From Pseudomonas cremoris (GTDB lineage: Bacteria > Pseudomonadota > Gammaproteobacteria > Pseudomonadales > Pseudomonadaceae): a stretch of 64,000 nucleotides of DNA. Every line of letters begins with the position of its first letter. The stretch's first letter is position 1. Under the pieces are notes generated by a model that worked only from the letters and a program-made list of their open reading frames with translations, was not told where the DNA came from and did not search any database. A program made the position numbers and the translations under genes. Positions 10,533 to 20,610 of this stretch are shown here, piece after piece. The stretch covers positions 287,908 through 351,907 of the forward strand of contig NZ_JAAXCY010000008.1 of the NCBI RefSeq assembly GCF_014230465.1, written 5' to 3'.

Positions 10533-11300
10533 TCAAGTACTCAAATACCGCCCAATCAACGCAACCCCACTGGCCAGCACCAACCACGTCACCAACCGCA
10601 CAAACGCCTCCCGCGACAGGCGCATGGTCAGCCTTCGCCCACACCACAAGCCCAGCGCCATCGCCGGCAACAGGCACACCGCCAGCACCAACAAGGGTAA
10701 TTCCGCATACACCCCGGCGATCAGGAACAGGCTCAGGCGCACCACCGTGCTGCAACTGATCAACGCGCTTTGAGTGGCACGGGCCGCGTCTTTGGGTAAA
10801 CGGCTATTGAGATAGATCGCATATAAAAAGCCACCGCTGCCAAACAGCGCCCCAAACAACCCGCCGACTGTGCCCATCGGAATCGACCAGACCGCCGCCA
10901 GCTGCGTCGGCCGTGCCTTTACCGCCAAGCTGTAGACCGCATAGGCGCTGATAAACAGCCCCATCAACAGCAGCAACAAATCTGAATGCAGATTGAGCAA
11001 AAACACCACGCCCAATGTGCAGCCGATGGCCATGCACGGCAGTAAGCGCAGCAACTCCGGTTTATCCACGTCACGCCGCGACTGCAGCAGGTTGCCGAAC
11101 GCTGCGACAAAATCCAGCAGCACCAGCAGCGGAATGATCTTCGACAACGGCATGAACAGGATCAGCACCGGCCCCGCCACCAGCGCCGTGCCAAAACCTG
11201 CGATGCCGAATACGATATAAGCCACTACCACGCCCAGGCCGATCACCAGCCAATCCACACTGTCAAACGACCACTGGCTCATCAGCTCAAGCGGGCTCAT
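10533..11300 (-). CDS. Sulfite exporter TauE/SafE family membrane protein
   Basis: 255 residues with about seven or eight hydrophobic segments, including VIGLGVVVAYIVFGIAGFGT near the N-terminus and a glycine-rich second repeat, TVGGLFGALFGSGGF. The paired G-x-G repeats are the signature of TauE/SafE exporters, which move sulfonates, sulfite or other organic anions across the inner membrane. The substrate cannot be told. Divergent from the LysR gene with a 99-base gap, so that regulator probably controls it. Confidence 0.88.
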   Translation of the reverse strand: MSPLELMSQWSFDSVDWLVIGLGVVVAYIVFGIAGFGTALVAGPVLILFMPLSKIIPLLVLLDFVAAFGNLLQSRRDVDKPELLRLLPCMAIGCTLGVVFLLNLHSDLLLLLMGLFISAYAVYSLAVKARPTQLAAVWSIPMGTVGGLFGALFGSGGFLYAIYLNSRLPKDAARATQSALISCSTVVRLSLFLIAGVYAELPLLVLAVCLLPAMALGLWCGRRLTMRLSREAFVRLVTWLVLASGVALIGRYLST

Positions 11301-11399
11301 GGGTTATTCCTTGAAAGAGATGACCTTCACTTTAGTCATCGACGAGGGTTGCGACTAATATCTTCAAAGTCCTCTACCCATCTCGAAAAGGCATGACGC

Positions 11400-12290
11400 G
11401 TGATTTCCACTCGCCAACTGCGTTACTTCGTCGAAATCGCCGACAGCGGCAGCTTCAGCGCCGCCGCCGAGCGTTTGTTTGTCGCGCAATCAGCCCTGAG
11501 CCGACAGATCAAAGAGCTGGAAACCCAGCTGCAAACCCCGCTATTTGAACGCACCGCGCGCCAGCCCCGGCTGACGGCCGCCGGTGAGGCGTTTTACCCA
11601 CGGGCGCGAAACCTGTTGAGTGAACTGCTCAAGGCCAGCGAGATGACCACTCAAATCGGCAACGGCCAACTCGGCACCCTGAGGTTGAGCCATTCGAGCA
11701 CCGTGCCAATGAGCGGGTCGCTGCTGCAAGGCATCAGCAATTGGCTGGAGCGCTGCCCTGGTGTATCGATGGATATCGCCAAACTGTCCTCGGAAGCACA
11801 GTTGGAAGAAATCGCTGACGGTCGCCTGGAGGTTGGGCTGTTGCGCTTGCCAGTACTGCGTCAGCGCGAAGGTGTTCGAGTGGTGCCTCTCTACAGTGAA
11901 CAACTGTTGCTGGCGGTACCGCCGAATCATCCGCTGGTGAACAGCAATATGCCGATAGAGCTGGAACAGCTCAAGGACGAAGCGTTTATCTCCATCCCTC
12001 ATCCCCAGCGCGGCGGACTGAGTTATCTGTCAGCCGAGTTGTGCATGCGTGCAGGATTTTTCCCCAAGGCCGCACGGGTGATGTCACGCAAGACCACCCA
12101 ACTGCAGCTGATCCAGGCAGGCTTCGGCATTGCCTTGTTACCAAAATCCATGCAGGACATGTCCCCCGCCAGCGTGCGTTTTTTACCCCTGGCGGACCCG
12201 GACTGCCTCAGCACCGTGGCGCTGGCCTGCCAGCAAACGCCAAGCGCGTTGGTGGAGCAATTCTGCCAAACCCTGCACGAATGCCTATAA
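11400..12290 (+). CDS. LysR-family transcriptional regulator
   Basis: 296 residues. The N-terminal winged helix-turn-helix is typical (RQLRYFVEIADSGSFSAAAE, then LFVAQSALSRQIKELE), followed by a periplasmic-binding-protein-like effector domain from about residue 90. The start is GTG at 11400; no ATG lies close enough to keep the HTH intact. Divergent from the TauE-type exporter, the usual layout for a LysR activator and its target. Confidence 0.92.
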   Translation: MISTRQLRYFVEIADSGSFSAAAERLFVAQSALSRQIKELETQLQTPLFERTARQPRLTAAGEAFYPRARNLLSELLKASEMTTQIGNGQLGTLRLSHSSTVPMSGSLLQGISNWLERCPGVSMDIAKLSSEAQLEEIADGRLEVGLLRLPVLRQREGVRVVPLYSEQLLLAVPPNHPLVNSNMPIELEQLKDEAFISIPHPQRGGLSYLSAELCMRAGFFPKAARVMSRKTTQLQLIQAGFGIALLPKSMQDMSPASVRFLPLADPDCLSTVALACQQTPSALVEQFCQTLHECL

Positions 12291-12300
12291 ACTGCCGCCC

Positions 12301-13680
12301 ATGATTAAAGATCCTTTTGCCCGTCTGGGCCTGGACCGCGAAGTCCTGACTGTCAGCCAGCTCAACGGCCGTGCGCGGGTGTTGCTGGAGGACGTGTTCA
12401 CCAATATCTGGGTCGAAGGCGAGATCTCCAACCTCGCCCGCCCGGCCTCCGGCCATGTGTATTTCACCCTCAAGGACAGCGGCGCCCAGGTGCGTTGCGC
12501 ACTGTTCCGCAATAACGCAGCGCGGGTGCGCCAAGCGTTGAAGGATGGCCTGGCGGTGAAAGTGCGTGGCAAGGTCTCGTTGTTTGAGGGCCGTGGCGAC
12601 TACCAGTTGATCCTCGACACGGTGGAGCCGGCCGGTGACGGCGCGCTGCGCCTGGCCTTCGATGCGTTGAAGGAAAAGCTCAGCGCCGAAGGCCTGTTCA
12701 GCGCCGAGCGCAAGGTGCCGCTGCCGGCCCATCCTCGGCGCATTGGCATTATCAGTTCGCCGACGGGTGCGGTGATCCGCGACATCATCAGCGTGTTCCG
12801 CCGCCGAGCGCCGAACGTTGAACTGACGCTGATCCCCACTGCCGTGCAAGGCCGCGAAGCCATCCCGCAAATTGTGCGCGCGCTGAAACTGGCGGATGCG
12901 CGTGGCTTTGATGCATTGATCCTGGCCCGTGGCGGCGGCTCATTGGAAGACCTCTGGTGTTTCAACGAAGAAGCCGTGGCCCGCGCGGTGGACGCCTGTG
13001 TCACGCCGATCGTGAGTGCCGTCGGCCATGAAACCGATGTGTCCATCTGCGATTTCGTCGCCGACGTGCGCGCGCCGACCCCCTCCGCCGCAGCGGAATT
13101 GCTCGCGCCGGACGCCAGCCACCTGGTACGTCAAGTGGAAAATCTGCATCGCCGCCTGGTGATGCTGATGCGCAACCGCCTGACCCATGACCGTTTGCGC
13201 CTGGAAGGCATGGCCCGACGCCTGCGCCACCCCGGCGAGCGCCTGCGCCAGCAAGCCCAGCGCCTGGATGATCTGGACATGCGCCTGCGCCGCGCCTTCG
13301 AGCGCAGCCTCAATACCCGTCGCGAGCGCCTGATCCGCCTGGAAACCCGCCTCGCCGGCCAGCATCCTGGCCGCCAATTGGCCCTGCTGCGCCAACGCCT
13401 GGACAGCCTCGCCGAGCGCTTGCCCCGTGCCATGCGCGAAGGCCTCAAGGCGCGGCGCCTGCAACTGCAAAGCCAGGTGCAGACGTTGCAGGTGGTGAGC
13501 CCTCTGGCGACCCTGAGCCGTGGCTACAGCATCCTGCTGGACGAGCGTGGCCAGGCGATTCGCAGTGCCGCGCAAACCCACACTGGCCAGCGCCTGACCG
13601 CGCGTCTCGGTGAAGGCCAATTGCAAGTGCGGGTGGAAGACAACCACCTGACACCCGTCACCCTTTCGTTATTGGATTGA
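12301..13680 (+). CDS. xseA: Exodeoxyribonuclease VII large subunit
   Basis: Forms, with XseB, an exonuclease that degrades single-stranded DNA in both directions and works in repair. The N-terminal OB-fold (about residues 15-110) includes IWVEGEISNLARPASGHVYF. The catalytic domain follows, with ILARGGGSLEDLWCFNEE and VGHETDVSICDFVADVRAPTPS split by ordinary residues, then a long Arg/Gln-rich coiled coil. Start at ATG 12301, ten bases past the LysR stop; the frame is open upstream but overlaps that gene. 459 residues is normal. Confidence 0.97.
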   Translation: MIKDPFARLGLDREVLTVSQLNGRARVLLEDVFTNIWVEGEISNLARPASGHVYFTLKDSGAQVRCALFRNNAARVRQALKDGLAVKVRGKVSLFEGRGDYQLILDTVEPAGDGALRLAFDALKEKLSAEGLFSAERKVPLPAHPRRIGIISSPTGAVIRDIISVFRRRAPNVELTLIPTAVQGREAIPQIVRALKLADARGFDALILARGGGSLEDLWCFNEEAVARAVDACVTPIVSAVGHETDVSICDFVADVRAPTPSAAAELLAPDASHLVRQVENLHRRLVMLMRNRLTHDRLRLEGMARRLRHPGERLRQQAQRLDDLDMRLRRAFERSLNTRRERLIRLETRLAGQHPGRQLALLRQRLDSLAERLPRAMREGLKARRLQLQSQVQTLQVVSPLATLSRGYSILLDERGQAIRSAAQTHTGQRLTARLGEGQLQVRVEDNHLTPVTLSLLD

Positions 13681-13683
13681 TTG

Positions 13684-14505
13684 ATGCCTCGTTTATTTAG
13701 CCTGTTGATGCTGCTGTGCCTCACCTTCAACGCCCACGCCGACAGCTACATCACCCGCACTTTGAACAAACCGGTACCGGGTGGTGTGGCCGTGGTCGAA
13801 CTGGGCCCTTCGGCGGCGGCGCCGAAAGCCACTTACCAGGGCAAGCCGGTATTAGTGGTGAAAGAGCAGGACAACTGGTTGGCGATTGTCGGTATCCCGT
13901 TGACGGTCAAACCGGGCAACGAGCGCATCAGCAGCGGCAGCCGTAGCCTGCCGTTTATCGTCGGCTACAAGAAGTACCCGGAACAGCACATCACCTTGAA
14001 GAACAAAAGCCAGGTCAACCCCGACCCGGCGCAGCTCAAGCGCATCGAGGCGGAGTTGGCGGTGCAGCTCAAGGCCTACCGCAGTTTCAGCCCAAACCTG
14101 CCAAGCAACCTGGTGCTGGATAAACCGGTGAACGGGCCATTGTCGAGCAAGTTCGGCGTGCGTCGCTTCTTCAACGGTGAAGAACGCAACCCGCACTCAG
14201 GCCTGGACTTCGCCGTGCCGGCTGGCACGCCGATCAAGACGCCAGCCAACGGCAAGGTGATTCTGGTAGGCAACTACTTCTTCAACGGCAACACCGTGTT
14301 CGTCGACCATGGCCAGGGCTTTATCAGCATGTTCTGCCATATGTCGAAGATCGACGTGAAAGTCGGCGACCAACTCACCCGCGGCGCAGTGGTCGGCAAG
14401 GTCGGTTCGACAGGCCGCGCTACCGGGCCACACATGCACTGGAATATCAGCCTGAACGATGCGCGGGTCGATCCGGCGATCTTTATCGGCGCGTTCCAGC
14501 CCTGA
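13684..14505 (+). CDS. Secreted M23 family zinc endopeptidase
   Basis: 273 residues, with a signal peptide (MPRLFSLLMLLCLTFNAHA, cleavage before DSYI). The C-terminal peptidase M23 domain has the zinc ligands NPHSGLD and HMH in ATGPHMHWNISL. Such enzymes cut peptidoglycan cross-links in the periplasm. The start follows xseA by three bases, so the two are probably co-transcribed. A role in cell-wall turnover is family knowledge; the exact partner is unknown. Confidence 0.92.
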   Translation: MPRLFSLLMLLCLTFNAHADSYITRTLNKPVPGGVAVVELGPSAAAPKATYQGKPVLVVKEQDNWLAIVGIPLTVKPGNERISSGSRSLPFIVGYKKYPEQHITLKNKSQVNPDPAQLKRIEAELAVQLKAYRSFSPNLPSNLVLDKPVNGPLSSKFGVRRFFNGEERNPHSGLDFAVPAGTPIKTPANGKVILVGNYFFNGNTVFVDHGQGFISMFCHMSKIDVKVGDQLTRGAVVGKVGSTGRATGPHMHWNISLNDARVDPAIFIGAFQP

Positions 14506-14512
14506 GCGATAT

Positions 14513-14538
14513 GCACTGCATCGATGTCGGTGCAGTGT
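14513..14538 (+). terminator. Hairpin after the M23 gene
   Basis: GCACTGCA and TGCAGTG paired around a ten-base loop, followed by TCTTGTCTTT. The T run is broken, so termination strength is uncertain. Confidence 0.4.
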
Positions 14539-14652
14539 CTTGTCTTTCATTATATTTATTTCAGGAACCAACCCTCATTGAAGACTCACCCATCTGACGA
14601 CTTACAAGGAGCGTAACGACCACCCTCGAAACTGCCTCAAGAGGTCTTCCTT

Positions 14653-17600
14653 ATGTTTGCTCTCGGCCATGCCCTGATGCACCAGTCCTCGGTACAACGT
14701 AATACTCATAGCCACCAGCCACCAAAGCCCAACGTTGAAAACACCCCGGTTGCACCTGCCTCAACCCCCTCCACTTTTGCCCCCGACACTCCGCCCCTGC
14801 CTACCTCGCCTGGCATTCCACCGGCCACCGTGAAATACCCTGGACTCGCGAAACGATTCAACGTCAGTGACCAGCAAGCCTTCCTCATTCAACACGACGA
14901 CCTCACCCTCGCCATGCAACGCTTGCAAGGCCAGCAGCCGAACTTCAAGGCCTTTGTCCAGGCTCAACTTGAAGAGGCATTTCCAGACGTACGCCCCCTG
15001 AACGCCGAAACACTGTCCTTCAATCGCTACCGCAGTGAGGATGACATTGAAACCCTGGAGTCTTCTGAACCGTTGATGACGGCTCTTGCGCGGACAATCC
15101 AGCAAATCCAGGCCACCCCAAACAAACTTCTACACGGTGAGCGCGACATACGCACCGGATTCATCACTCAACAAACCTCCTCCGACGCCGCCGTGCCGGC
15201 TGTCACCTCAGGCACATTACAAACCATCGCCAGGACCATCGCCACTCAGTACCCTGCGGTGCTCGAGGACTTCTGGACGACACCCCGTCCGACAGAACGC
15301 AACCCGAAGGTAATGGAGTCTCCTCAGAACCAATTATTGACCCTGCACAAACAACAACTTTCGACCCTCACCGCATTGCGCGTTAGCGACGGCACGCTGA
15401 CGGCGGCGAGCAAAAATCTGATCGACAGCGCCCTGCAACACCCCACCCTGGCCGAGCGGGAAAAAGCCTTCACCGATGGCGCACGTCCAGGTGTGTACCC
15501 ACTCACGATCGACGACGGTACCGAGCACGGTGCGCTGCTGGCCGGAACCTTTCTGATTACCCAGACCGACGGTTCCTTTTCTACGCCCCCACCATGGCCA
15601 AAAGGCAAGTCCCTTCGACTCGACGACGCCCATGGCCCCGTCGTGCTGTACACCCCAGGTGAGGGCTTCGAAGAGTTCGCAACGCCAGCCCAGGCCCGCC
15701 AGGCATTGGCCAAACGGCTGGACGAAGGCGGTGCAAACGCCGACCTGCTGCTGCAAACCGTGCCGCTAGCGCTCCAAAACGGCACCGAACCGCCCACCGG
15801 GGAAGACCTGATGCTCAGCGCTGCACCGCTGGATGGCGATGTACTGGCCGAAGGTATTCCCTGGATGCTCAAGCGCCAGCAGGCAGAGGCCGAGGCGAGC
15901 CAGCGAAAAGATCCCCTTTCTTCTGAGGCCATCGATGACGCCGCCGACTGGTCCTACCTGCTCGACGGCAGCAATGCTCTACAGGCACGTAACCAGGCAT
16001 TGGCGGATAAACTGCAACCCGAATGGCTGAAAAACCTGAACCCGGCTCAGGAGGCGCTCTTTGCCCGCTTGGAGCAAGCGCAGGAAAAAAGTGTCGACGC
16101 ACTGACCCCATTGCTTGAAAGCATTCCCTCCCTGGCAACCTTCACCCGCGACCGGATGAATGAGGCAATAAAAAAGAGCTACCCGAACGCCGTGGTGGAT
16201 GCCGATCAATTAATGGTTCAGGTCCGCACCCGGACGCACATCAACAACGGTCGAAAAACCAGCAGCCACACCCCTTTCGAAAAAAACACGCGGGTATCGC
16301 TCACCGACCTCGCCCTGAAAAACCCCACCGAGTTCCCCGCCGGTGAAAGCGCGACGTTCACACAAACCACCTTCAAACTACCGCTGACCGACAAACAGGG
16401 CAAACCGGTGCTCGACACCGATGGCAAGCCTGTCGTACTGGACACAGACCAACTCAAGACACTGGTCAACAGCGCCGATGTCGGCGGTGAATACACTGCC
16501 CTGTTGAAAAAAGAACTGGCCACGGACGCCGTGGCGGGCAAGGCGGGTGAACGCCGTGACGCGTGGAAAGCCAGCCAAGCGGACCTGATGAGCAAAGAGG
16601 CGTTTCTTGCAGAGCTCAACCCTGATGCCTACAAGGCTGAGGCAAAAAACGACAAGACGTCCAAACGCGGCGCGCAATGGGTCGCCGCGGTGCTGGATCA
16701 CCCCGACCCGGCCAACCGCCCACTGGTCGATGGTGAAACCATTGTGACCCACACCCTCGTCCAGCGCGGCCTGCCGGTTCAAGGTGTGATGGTGATCGGC
16801 AACAGCAAGGATGCGGAGCAGGTGCTGTACACACCGAATGCCCCCGATGGCATCACTTTTCGCGAAGTGGCAAGCCAACAGGCGCTCAATACCCTGCTGG
16901 ATAAAAACGAGTGGAAGCTGTACACCGCGGGCCGTAAATCGCCGGTCAATAAAGATGACGTCGCCAAAGCGAAGGAGACACTCAACAAACACAAATTCGA
17001 TTTGGCAAGGAACCCCGCCGCCGCCATCGACACTTTCGTCAAGGCCCTCAAGCTGACAGGTGACGCCTCCACCCTCGCCCCCATGACCGGCAATAGCCTG
17101 GATGAGTTGTATAAACAACACGTGCAGTTGGTGATCGACAAGGCCGACCACCAATCTGTCAGCAGTGCCGAGGTGAAGGCACAATCAACGGCCAACAAGG
17201 TCCAGTTCGGGATTGATGTCGCCTTGATCTTCATGGACCTGCTGCCGGTGGTCGGCAAAGGTGCTTCCACAGCACTCCGACTGGGGAAGGCGGGTGTCAC
17301 GGCACTGCGCGTCAACGCAAGAGTCTTGCCTAAATTGATCAAGAACCCGGCTCTGGGGCGAGCGATCTACGCGGACTTTTCCACCGCCGGGGCGGGTATA
17401 CCGCTGATTCGGACCTCGCCGCTGCGCCCTGTTGCCAAGACGTCCTTGAGAGCCATTGAGCCCGTACCGCGCGCTATGCCCAGGGCGCTGCAGACGCCTG
17501 GCGGCTCGTCGCCAGCAACATCCTCGACCAGTAGAGGGGTTGTGGCTAATGCCGAGCAACCTGCCATCACCCATATAACCCGTGATCTGAGTGCCTTTGC

Positions 17601-18351
17601 CGTACCGGATGAGGTGATTCGGGGCACTGTACTGGGCTCAAACGGTACCTACAATGTCGGCGGCACTTGGTACGTTCGGTTCACCGACAGTACCGGTCTC
17701 AATAAGGTTTATCAGATCGAGTCACCGTTCCACGTCAACAGCGGACGGGTGAACATCATCGATCCCCATTTACCTTCAAGTGCCTCACGAAGCGCAAGAC
17801 GGCAGGTAACGTTGCAATCTGCCGGCAACGGGGAGTGGCGACTGGCCAGCAATCAGGGTGGTGTAAATACTCCATCGCAAAAACGATCCCCATTGAAAGG
17901 AAACTCGCTAACAAATGCTTCTGCGACGCCGCAATTGGCCAATCATCAGGATTGGCAATCGATAGTGGATTCTGGCTTTCACAACGGGCAACCCGTCTAT
18001 ATTCACTACACCAGCAGGGCAGGGTCAGAAGCGATCGCTCAGCAGCAAAGTATTAACGATTTAGCCCGCGCAGAACGGCGCGCCGGCTCGAAGGGCGGCG
18101 TGTACGTCAACCCTCCCGGCCAGCAGTTCAATGGCGAGAACGTCGAAAACTTGCTGTTTTTAGGCAATGAACGCTATGTGGGCAGTGGCGACTATATGGT
18201 GATATTCAGCACTGACCAGACCCCGGTTAATCTAGGAGCTGTCACTACCGGTAGTCAGTTCGTCGAGCTCAAGATGGATAAGGCAATAAAACTGACTCCA
18301 TCGAACTTTTTGTATTTAGGGCCCAATAAATTCCCCAACTATTTCGGCTGA
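14653..18351 (+). CDS. Large polymorphic toxin, DUF6543-like with ART-like C-terminus
   Basis: 1232 residues without a signal peptide. After a Pro-rich N-terminus comes a region resembling the DUF6543 dermonecrotic-toxin-type proteins common in Pseudomonas (ATQYPAVLEDFW around residue 200, then GPVVLYTPGEGFEEF). A hydrophobic stretch lies at about 855-885 (DVALIFMDLLPVVGKGAST). The last ~125 residues begin PVYIHYTSRAGSEAI and contain SKGGVYVNP and NLLFLGNERYVG. This His-Tyr-Thr opening is like the HYD1/ADP-ribosyltransferase toxins. No immunity gene is evident downstream. The toxin assignment is family inference; secretion route unknown. Confidence 0.75.
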   Translation: MFALGHALMHQSSVQRNTHSHQPPKPNVENTPVAPASTPSTFAPDTPPLPTSPGIPPATVKYPGLAKRFNVSDQQAFLIQHDDLTLAMQRLQGQQPNFKAFVQAQLEEAFPDVRPLNAETLSFNRYRSEDDIETLESSEPLMTALARTIQQIQATPNKLLHGERDIRTGFITQQTSSDAAVPAVTSGTLQTIARTIATQYPAVLEDFWTTPRPTERNPKVMESPQNQLLTLHKQQLSTLTALRVSDGTLTAASKNLIDSALQHPTLAEREKAFTDGARPGVYPLTIDDGTEHGALLAGTFLITQTDGSFSTPPPWPKGKSLRLDDAHGPVVLYTPGEGFEEFATPAQARQALAKRLDEGGANADLLLQTVPLALQNGTEPPTGEDLMLSAAPLDGDVLAEGIPWMLKRQQAEAEASQRKDPLSSEAIDDAADWSYLLDGSNALQARNQALADKLQPEWLKNLNPAQEALFARLEQAQEKSVDALTPLLESIPSLATFTRDRMNEAIKKSYPNAVVDADQLMVQVRTRTHINNGRKTSSHTPFEKNTRVSLTDLALKNPTEFPAGESATFTQTTFKLPLTDKQGKPVLDTDGKPVVLDTDQLKTLVNSADVGGEYTALLKKELATDAVAGKAGERRDAWKASQADLMSKEAFLAELNPDAYKAEAKNDKTSKRGAQWVAAVLDHPDPANRPLVDGETIVTHTLVQRGLPVQGVMVIGNSKDAEQVLYTPNAPDGITFREVASQQALNTLLDKNEWKLYTAGRKSPVNKDDVAKAKETLNKHKFDLARNPAAAIDTFVKALKLTGDASTLAPMTGNSLDELYKQHVQLVIDKADHQSVSSAEVKAQSTANKVQFGIDVALIFMDLLPVVGKGASTALRLGKAGVTALRVNARVLPKLIKNPALGRAIYADFSTAGAGIPLIRTSPLRPVAKTSLRAIEPVPRAMPRALQTPGGSSPATSSTSRGVVANAEQPAITHITRDLSAFAVPDEVIRGTVLGSNGTYNVGGTWYVRFTDSTGLNKVYQIESPFHVNSGRVNIIDPHLPSSASRSARRQVTLQSAGNGEWRLASNQGGVNTPSQKRSPLKGNSLTNASATPQLANHQDWQSIVDSGFHNGQPVYIHYTSRAGSEAIAQQQSINDLARAERRAGSKGGVYVNPPGQQFNGENVENLLFLGNERYVGSGDYMVIFSTDQTPVNLGAVTTGSQFVELKMDKAIKLTPSNFLYLGPNKFPNYFG

Positions 18352-18593
18352 GTACACGTTAAAAAATACCGAAGTAGCCGGTTATTTCCCGGCTACTTCT
18401 GCGCCCGCGTGCATCTCGCCACGCCAACACCCAGCGACCATCGATTGCGCAGCAGCGGAACCAGCAAGCAACAAAAACGCTAAAAAAACACAAAGCCAAC
18501 AAATAATTCTCGAAAAATCGCAAAAAACCGAGAAAACCCTCATTTTTTTTTTGCACCTTGCCAACCTCGCATGCCGCGGTTAGGGTTGGGTCC
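18352..18593. other. Gap between the toxin gene and the leuA leader
   Basis: AT-rich, with a hairpin at 18371-18399 and A/T runs. No coding frame is convincing on either strand, in particular no obvious immunity gene for the toxin. With the leader stretch to 18757 the gap to leuA is about 400 bases. Confidence 0.4.
18371..18399. terminator. Strong hairpin after the toxin gene
   Basis: GAAGTAGCCGG, loop TTATTTC, CCGGCTACTTC. There is no T run on the plus strand but an A run precedes it, so as a rho-independent terminator it fits the minus strand better; it may still stabilise the toxin mRNA end. Confidence 0.55.
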
Positions 18594-18671
18594 ATGAAAA
18601 CCTCTCACACCCTCATTCAGCTTCGCCAGCACCGCAGCCTGTGCCTCGTCAGCGCACGACTGCCAGGCTGA
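18594..18671 (+). CDS. Candidate leuA leader peptide
   Basis: A 25-residue frame, MKTSHTLIQLRQHRSLCLVS then ARLPG, starting 164 bases upstream of leuA. Five of the residues are leucine. Its position and content fit a leader peptide that senses leucine supply by transcription attenuation. The GGCCG / CGGCC hairpin just before leuA (about 18720-18741) could be part of such a switch. No recognised leader family; a weak AGGGTTGGG precedes the ATG. Confidence 0.4.
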   Translation: MKTSHTLIQLRQHRSLCLVSARLPG

Positions 18672-18757
18672 ATCGATCTGCCTCGCCCCCGTTTTATCCC
18701 CAACAATAGTTCCACGGCAGGCCGCCTCTTTTCGGCCCCAAAACAAAGGATTCCCCG

Positions 18758-20437
18758 ATGAGCATGCTCAAAGACCCGTCTTCGAAGTACCGCGCGTTCC
18801 CGACCATCGATATCCCGGATCGCACCTGGCCTTCGAAAACCATCACCGCCGCGCCGATCTGGTGCAGCTCCGACCTGCGTGATGGCAACCAGTCGCTGAT
18901 CGAACCAATGGATGCGGTGAAAAAGCTGCGTTTCTGGAAGACGCTTGTCGCCGTGGGCGTAAAGGAAATCGAAGCGTCGTTCCCGGCGGCATCGCAAACC
19001 GACTTTGACTTCGTACGTACCCTGATCGAAGACGGCCACATCCCCGAGGACACCACCATCCAGGTGCTGACCCAGGGCCGTGAAGACCTGATCGCGCGCA
19101 CGTTCGAATCCCTGCGCGGTGCCAAGAAAGCCATCGTGCACTTGTACAACGCGACTTCGCCGTCCTTCCGCCGCATCGTATTCAACCAGGACAAGGACGG
19201 CATCAAGGCCATCGCGGTCAACGCGGCCAAGCTGTTCGTCAAATATGCTGCCCAGCAGCCGGAAACCCAGTGGACCTTCGAATACTCTCCAGAGACTTTC
19301 AGTGCCACGGAGCTGGAGTTCGCCAAGGAAGTCTGTGACGCAGTAATCGAGGTGTGGAACCCGACGCCTGAGCACAAGATGATCCTCAACCTGCCAGCCA
19401 CCGTTGAGTGCGCCACGCCGAACATCTATGCCGACCAGATCGAATGGTTCGGTCGCCATATCAACCGTCGTGACAGCGTGATCATCAGCCTGCACACCCA
19501 CAACGACCGTGGCACCGGCGTAGCAGCTACCGAACTTGGCCTGATGGCCGGCGCAGACCGTGTCGAAGGCTGCCTGTTCGGCAACGGCGAGCGTACCGGT
19601 AACGTTGACCTGGTGACCGTGGCACTGAACATGTACACCCAGGGTCTGGACCCACAACTGGACTTCTCCGACATCGACGGAGTGCGTAAAGTCGTCGAGG
19701 AGTGCAACCAGATCCAGGTACACCCACGTCACCCTTACGTTGGCGACTTGGTGCACACCGCGTTCTCCGGCTCTCACCAAGACGCGATCCGCAAGGGTTT
19801 CTCCCAGCAGAAGGACGACGCCCTGTGGGAAGTGCCGTACCTGCCAATCGACCCGGCCGACATCGGTCGCAGCTACGAAGCCGTGATTCGTGTGAACAGC
19901 CAGTCCGGCAAAGGCGGTATTGCCTACCTGCTGGAGCAGGAATACGACATCAGCTTGCCGCGCCGCATGCAGATCGAATTCAGCCAGGTGGTACAGGCTG
20001 AAACCGACCGCGTGGGCCTTGAGATGACCGCACCACAGATCTACGCCTTGCTGCAGCGTGAATACCTGCAAGCCAACACCCCGTACGCGCTGGTCAGCCA
20101 TCGCTTGCAGGAAGAAAACGGCAATAGCTTTGTCGAGGTTGAAGTCTCCGGCAAGGGCCAGGGCGAAACCAACCTGCACTGGAAAGGCAAAGGCAATGGC
20201 GCACTGGAAGCCCTGGTGGCCGGCCTGCCGATTGGCGTGGAGATCATGGACTACAACGAACATGCGATTGGCGCGGGCACCAACGCCAAGGCAGCGGCTT
20301 ACATTGAGCTGCGCGTGAACGGTGAGCGTCCGGTGCATGGTGTGGGTATTGATGAAAACATCACTACCGCCAGCTTCAAGGCACTGTTCAGCGCACTGAA
20401 TCGCTCGCTGAGTCAGCAGGAAGCAAAAGCGGCCTAA
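18758..20437 (+). CDS. leuA: 2-isopropylmalate synthase
   Basis: Condenses acetyl-CoA with 2-ketoisovalerate, the first step of leucine synthesis. 559 residues, the long form with an N-terminal extension ([19 protein letters not shown]). The TIM barrel has the metal site [10 protein letters not shown] and [10 protein letters not shown]; the C-terminal LeuA regulatory domain (about 430-550) gives leucine feedback. Start at ATG 18758 after AAAGGA. Monocistronic, with a strong terminator right after it. Confidence 0.97.
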   Translation: MSMLKDPSSKYRAFPTIDIPDRTWPSKTITAAPIWCSSDLRDGNQSLIEPMDAVKKLRFWKTLVAVGVKEIEASFPAASQTDFDFVRTLIEDGHIPEDTTIQVLTQGREDLIARTFESLRGAKKAIVHLYNATSPSFRRIVFNQDKDGIKAIAVNAAKLFVKYAAQQPETQWTFEYSPETFSATELEFAKEVCDAVIEVWNPTPEHKMILNLPATVECATPNIYADQIEWFGRHINRRDSVIISLHTHNDRGTGVAATELGLMAGADRVEGCLFGNGERTGNVDLVTVALNMYTQGLDPQLDFSDIDGVRKVVEECNQIQVHPRHPYVGDLVHTAFSGSHQDAIRKGFSQQKDDALWEVPYLPIDPADIGRSYEAVIRVNSQSGKGGIAYLLEQEYDISLPRRMQIEFSQVVQAETDRVGLEMTAPQIYALLQREYLQANTPYALVSHRLQEENGNSFVEVEVSGKGQGETNLHWKGKGNGALEALVAGLPIGVEIMDYNEHAIGAGTNAKAAAYIELRVNGERPVHGVGIDENITTASFKALFSALNRSLSQQEAKAA

Positions 20438-20453
20438 CTACTGCTGAAATGCT

Positions 20454-20487
20454 AAAGGCCCCTGGGTGCGAGTCCAGGGGCCTTTTT
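20454..20487 (+). terminator. leuA terminator
   Basis: AAAGGCCCCTGG, an eight-base loop, CCAGGGGCCTTTTT. Long GC stem and T run. Confidence 0.92.
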
Positions 20488-20516
20488 ATTTGAGGGGTGT
20501 GGTGATAGTTCTGGCC

Positions 20517-20601
20517 TCTTCGCGAGCAAGCCCGCTCCCACTTTCGACCGCATTTCTACAGACGGAATGCGGTCGAAAGTGGGAGCGGGCTTGCTCGCGA
20601 A
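20517..20601. repeat. Inverted REP pair
   Basis: Two facing copies of GGGAGCGGGCTTGCTCGCGA separated by about 40 bases, between the converging leuA and omega-amidase genes. Confidence 0.92.
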
Positions 20602-20610
20602 TGCGGTATG

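Noticed and set aside
18359..18595. Small minus-strand ORFs behind the toxin gene, considered as immunity protein
   Set aside because: They lie on the opposite strand over a hairpin, with no start signals and no domain.
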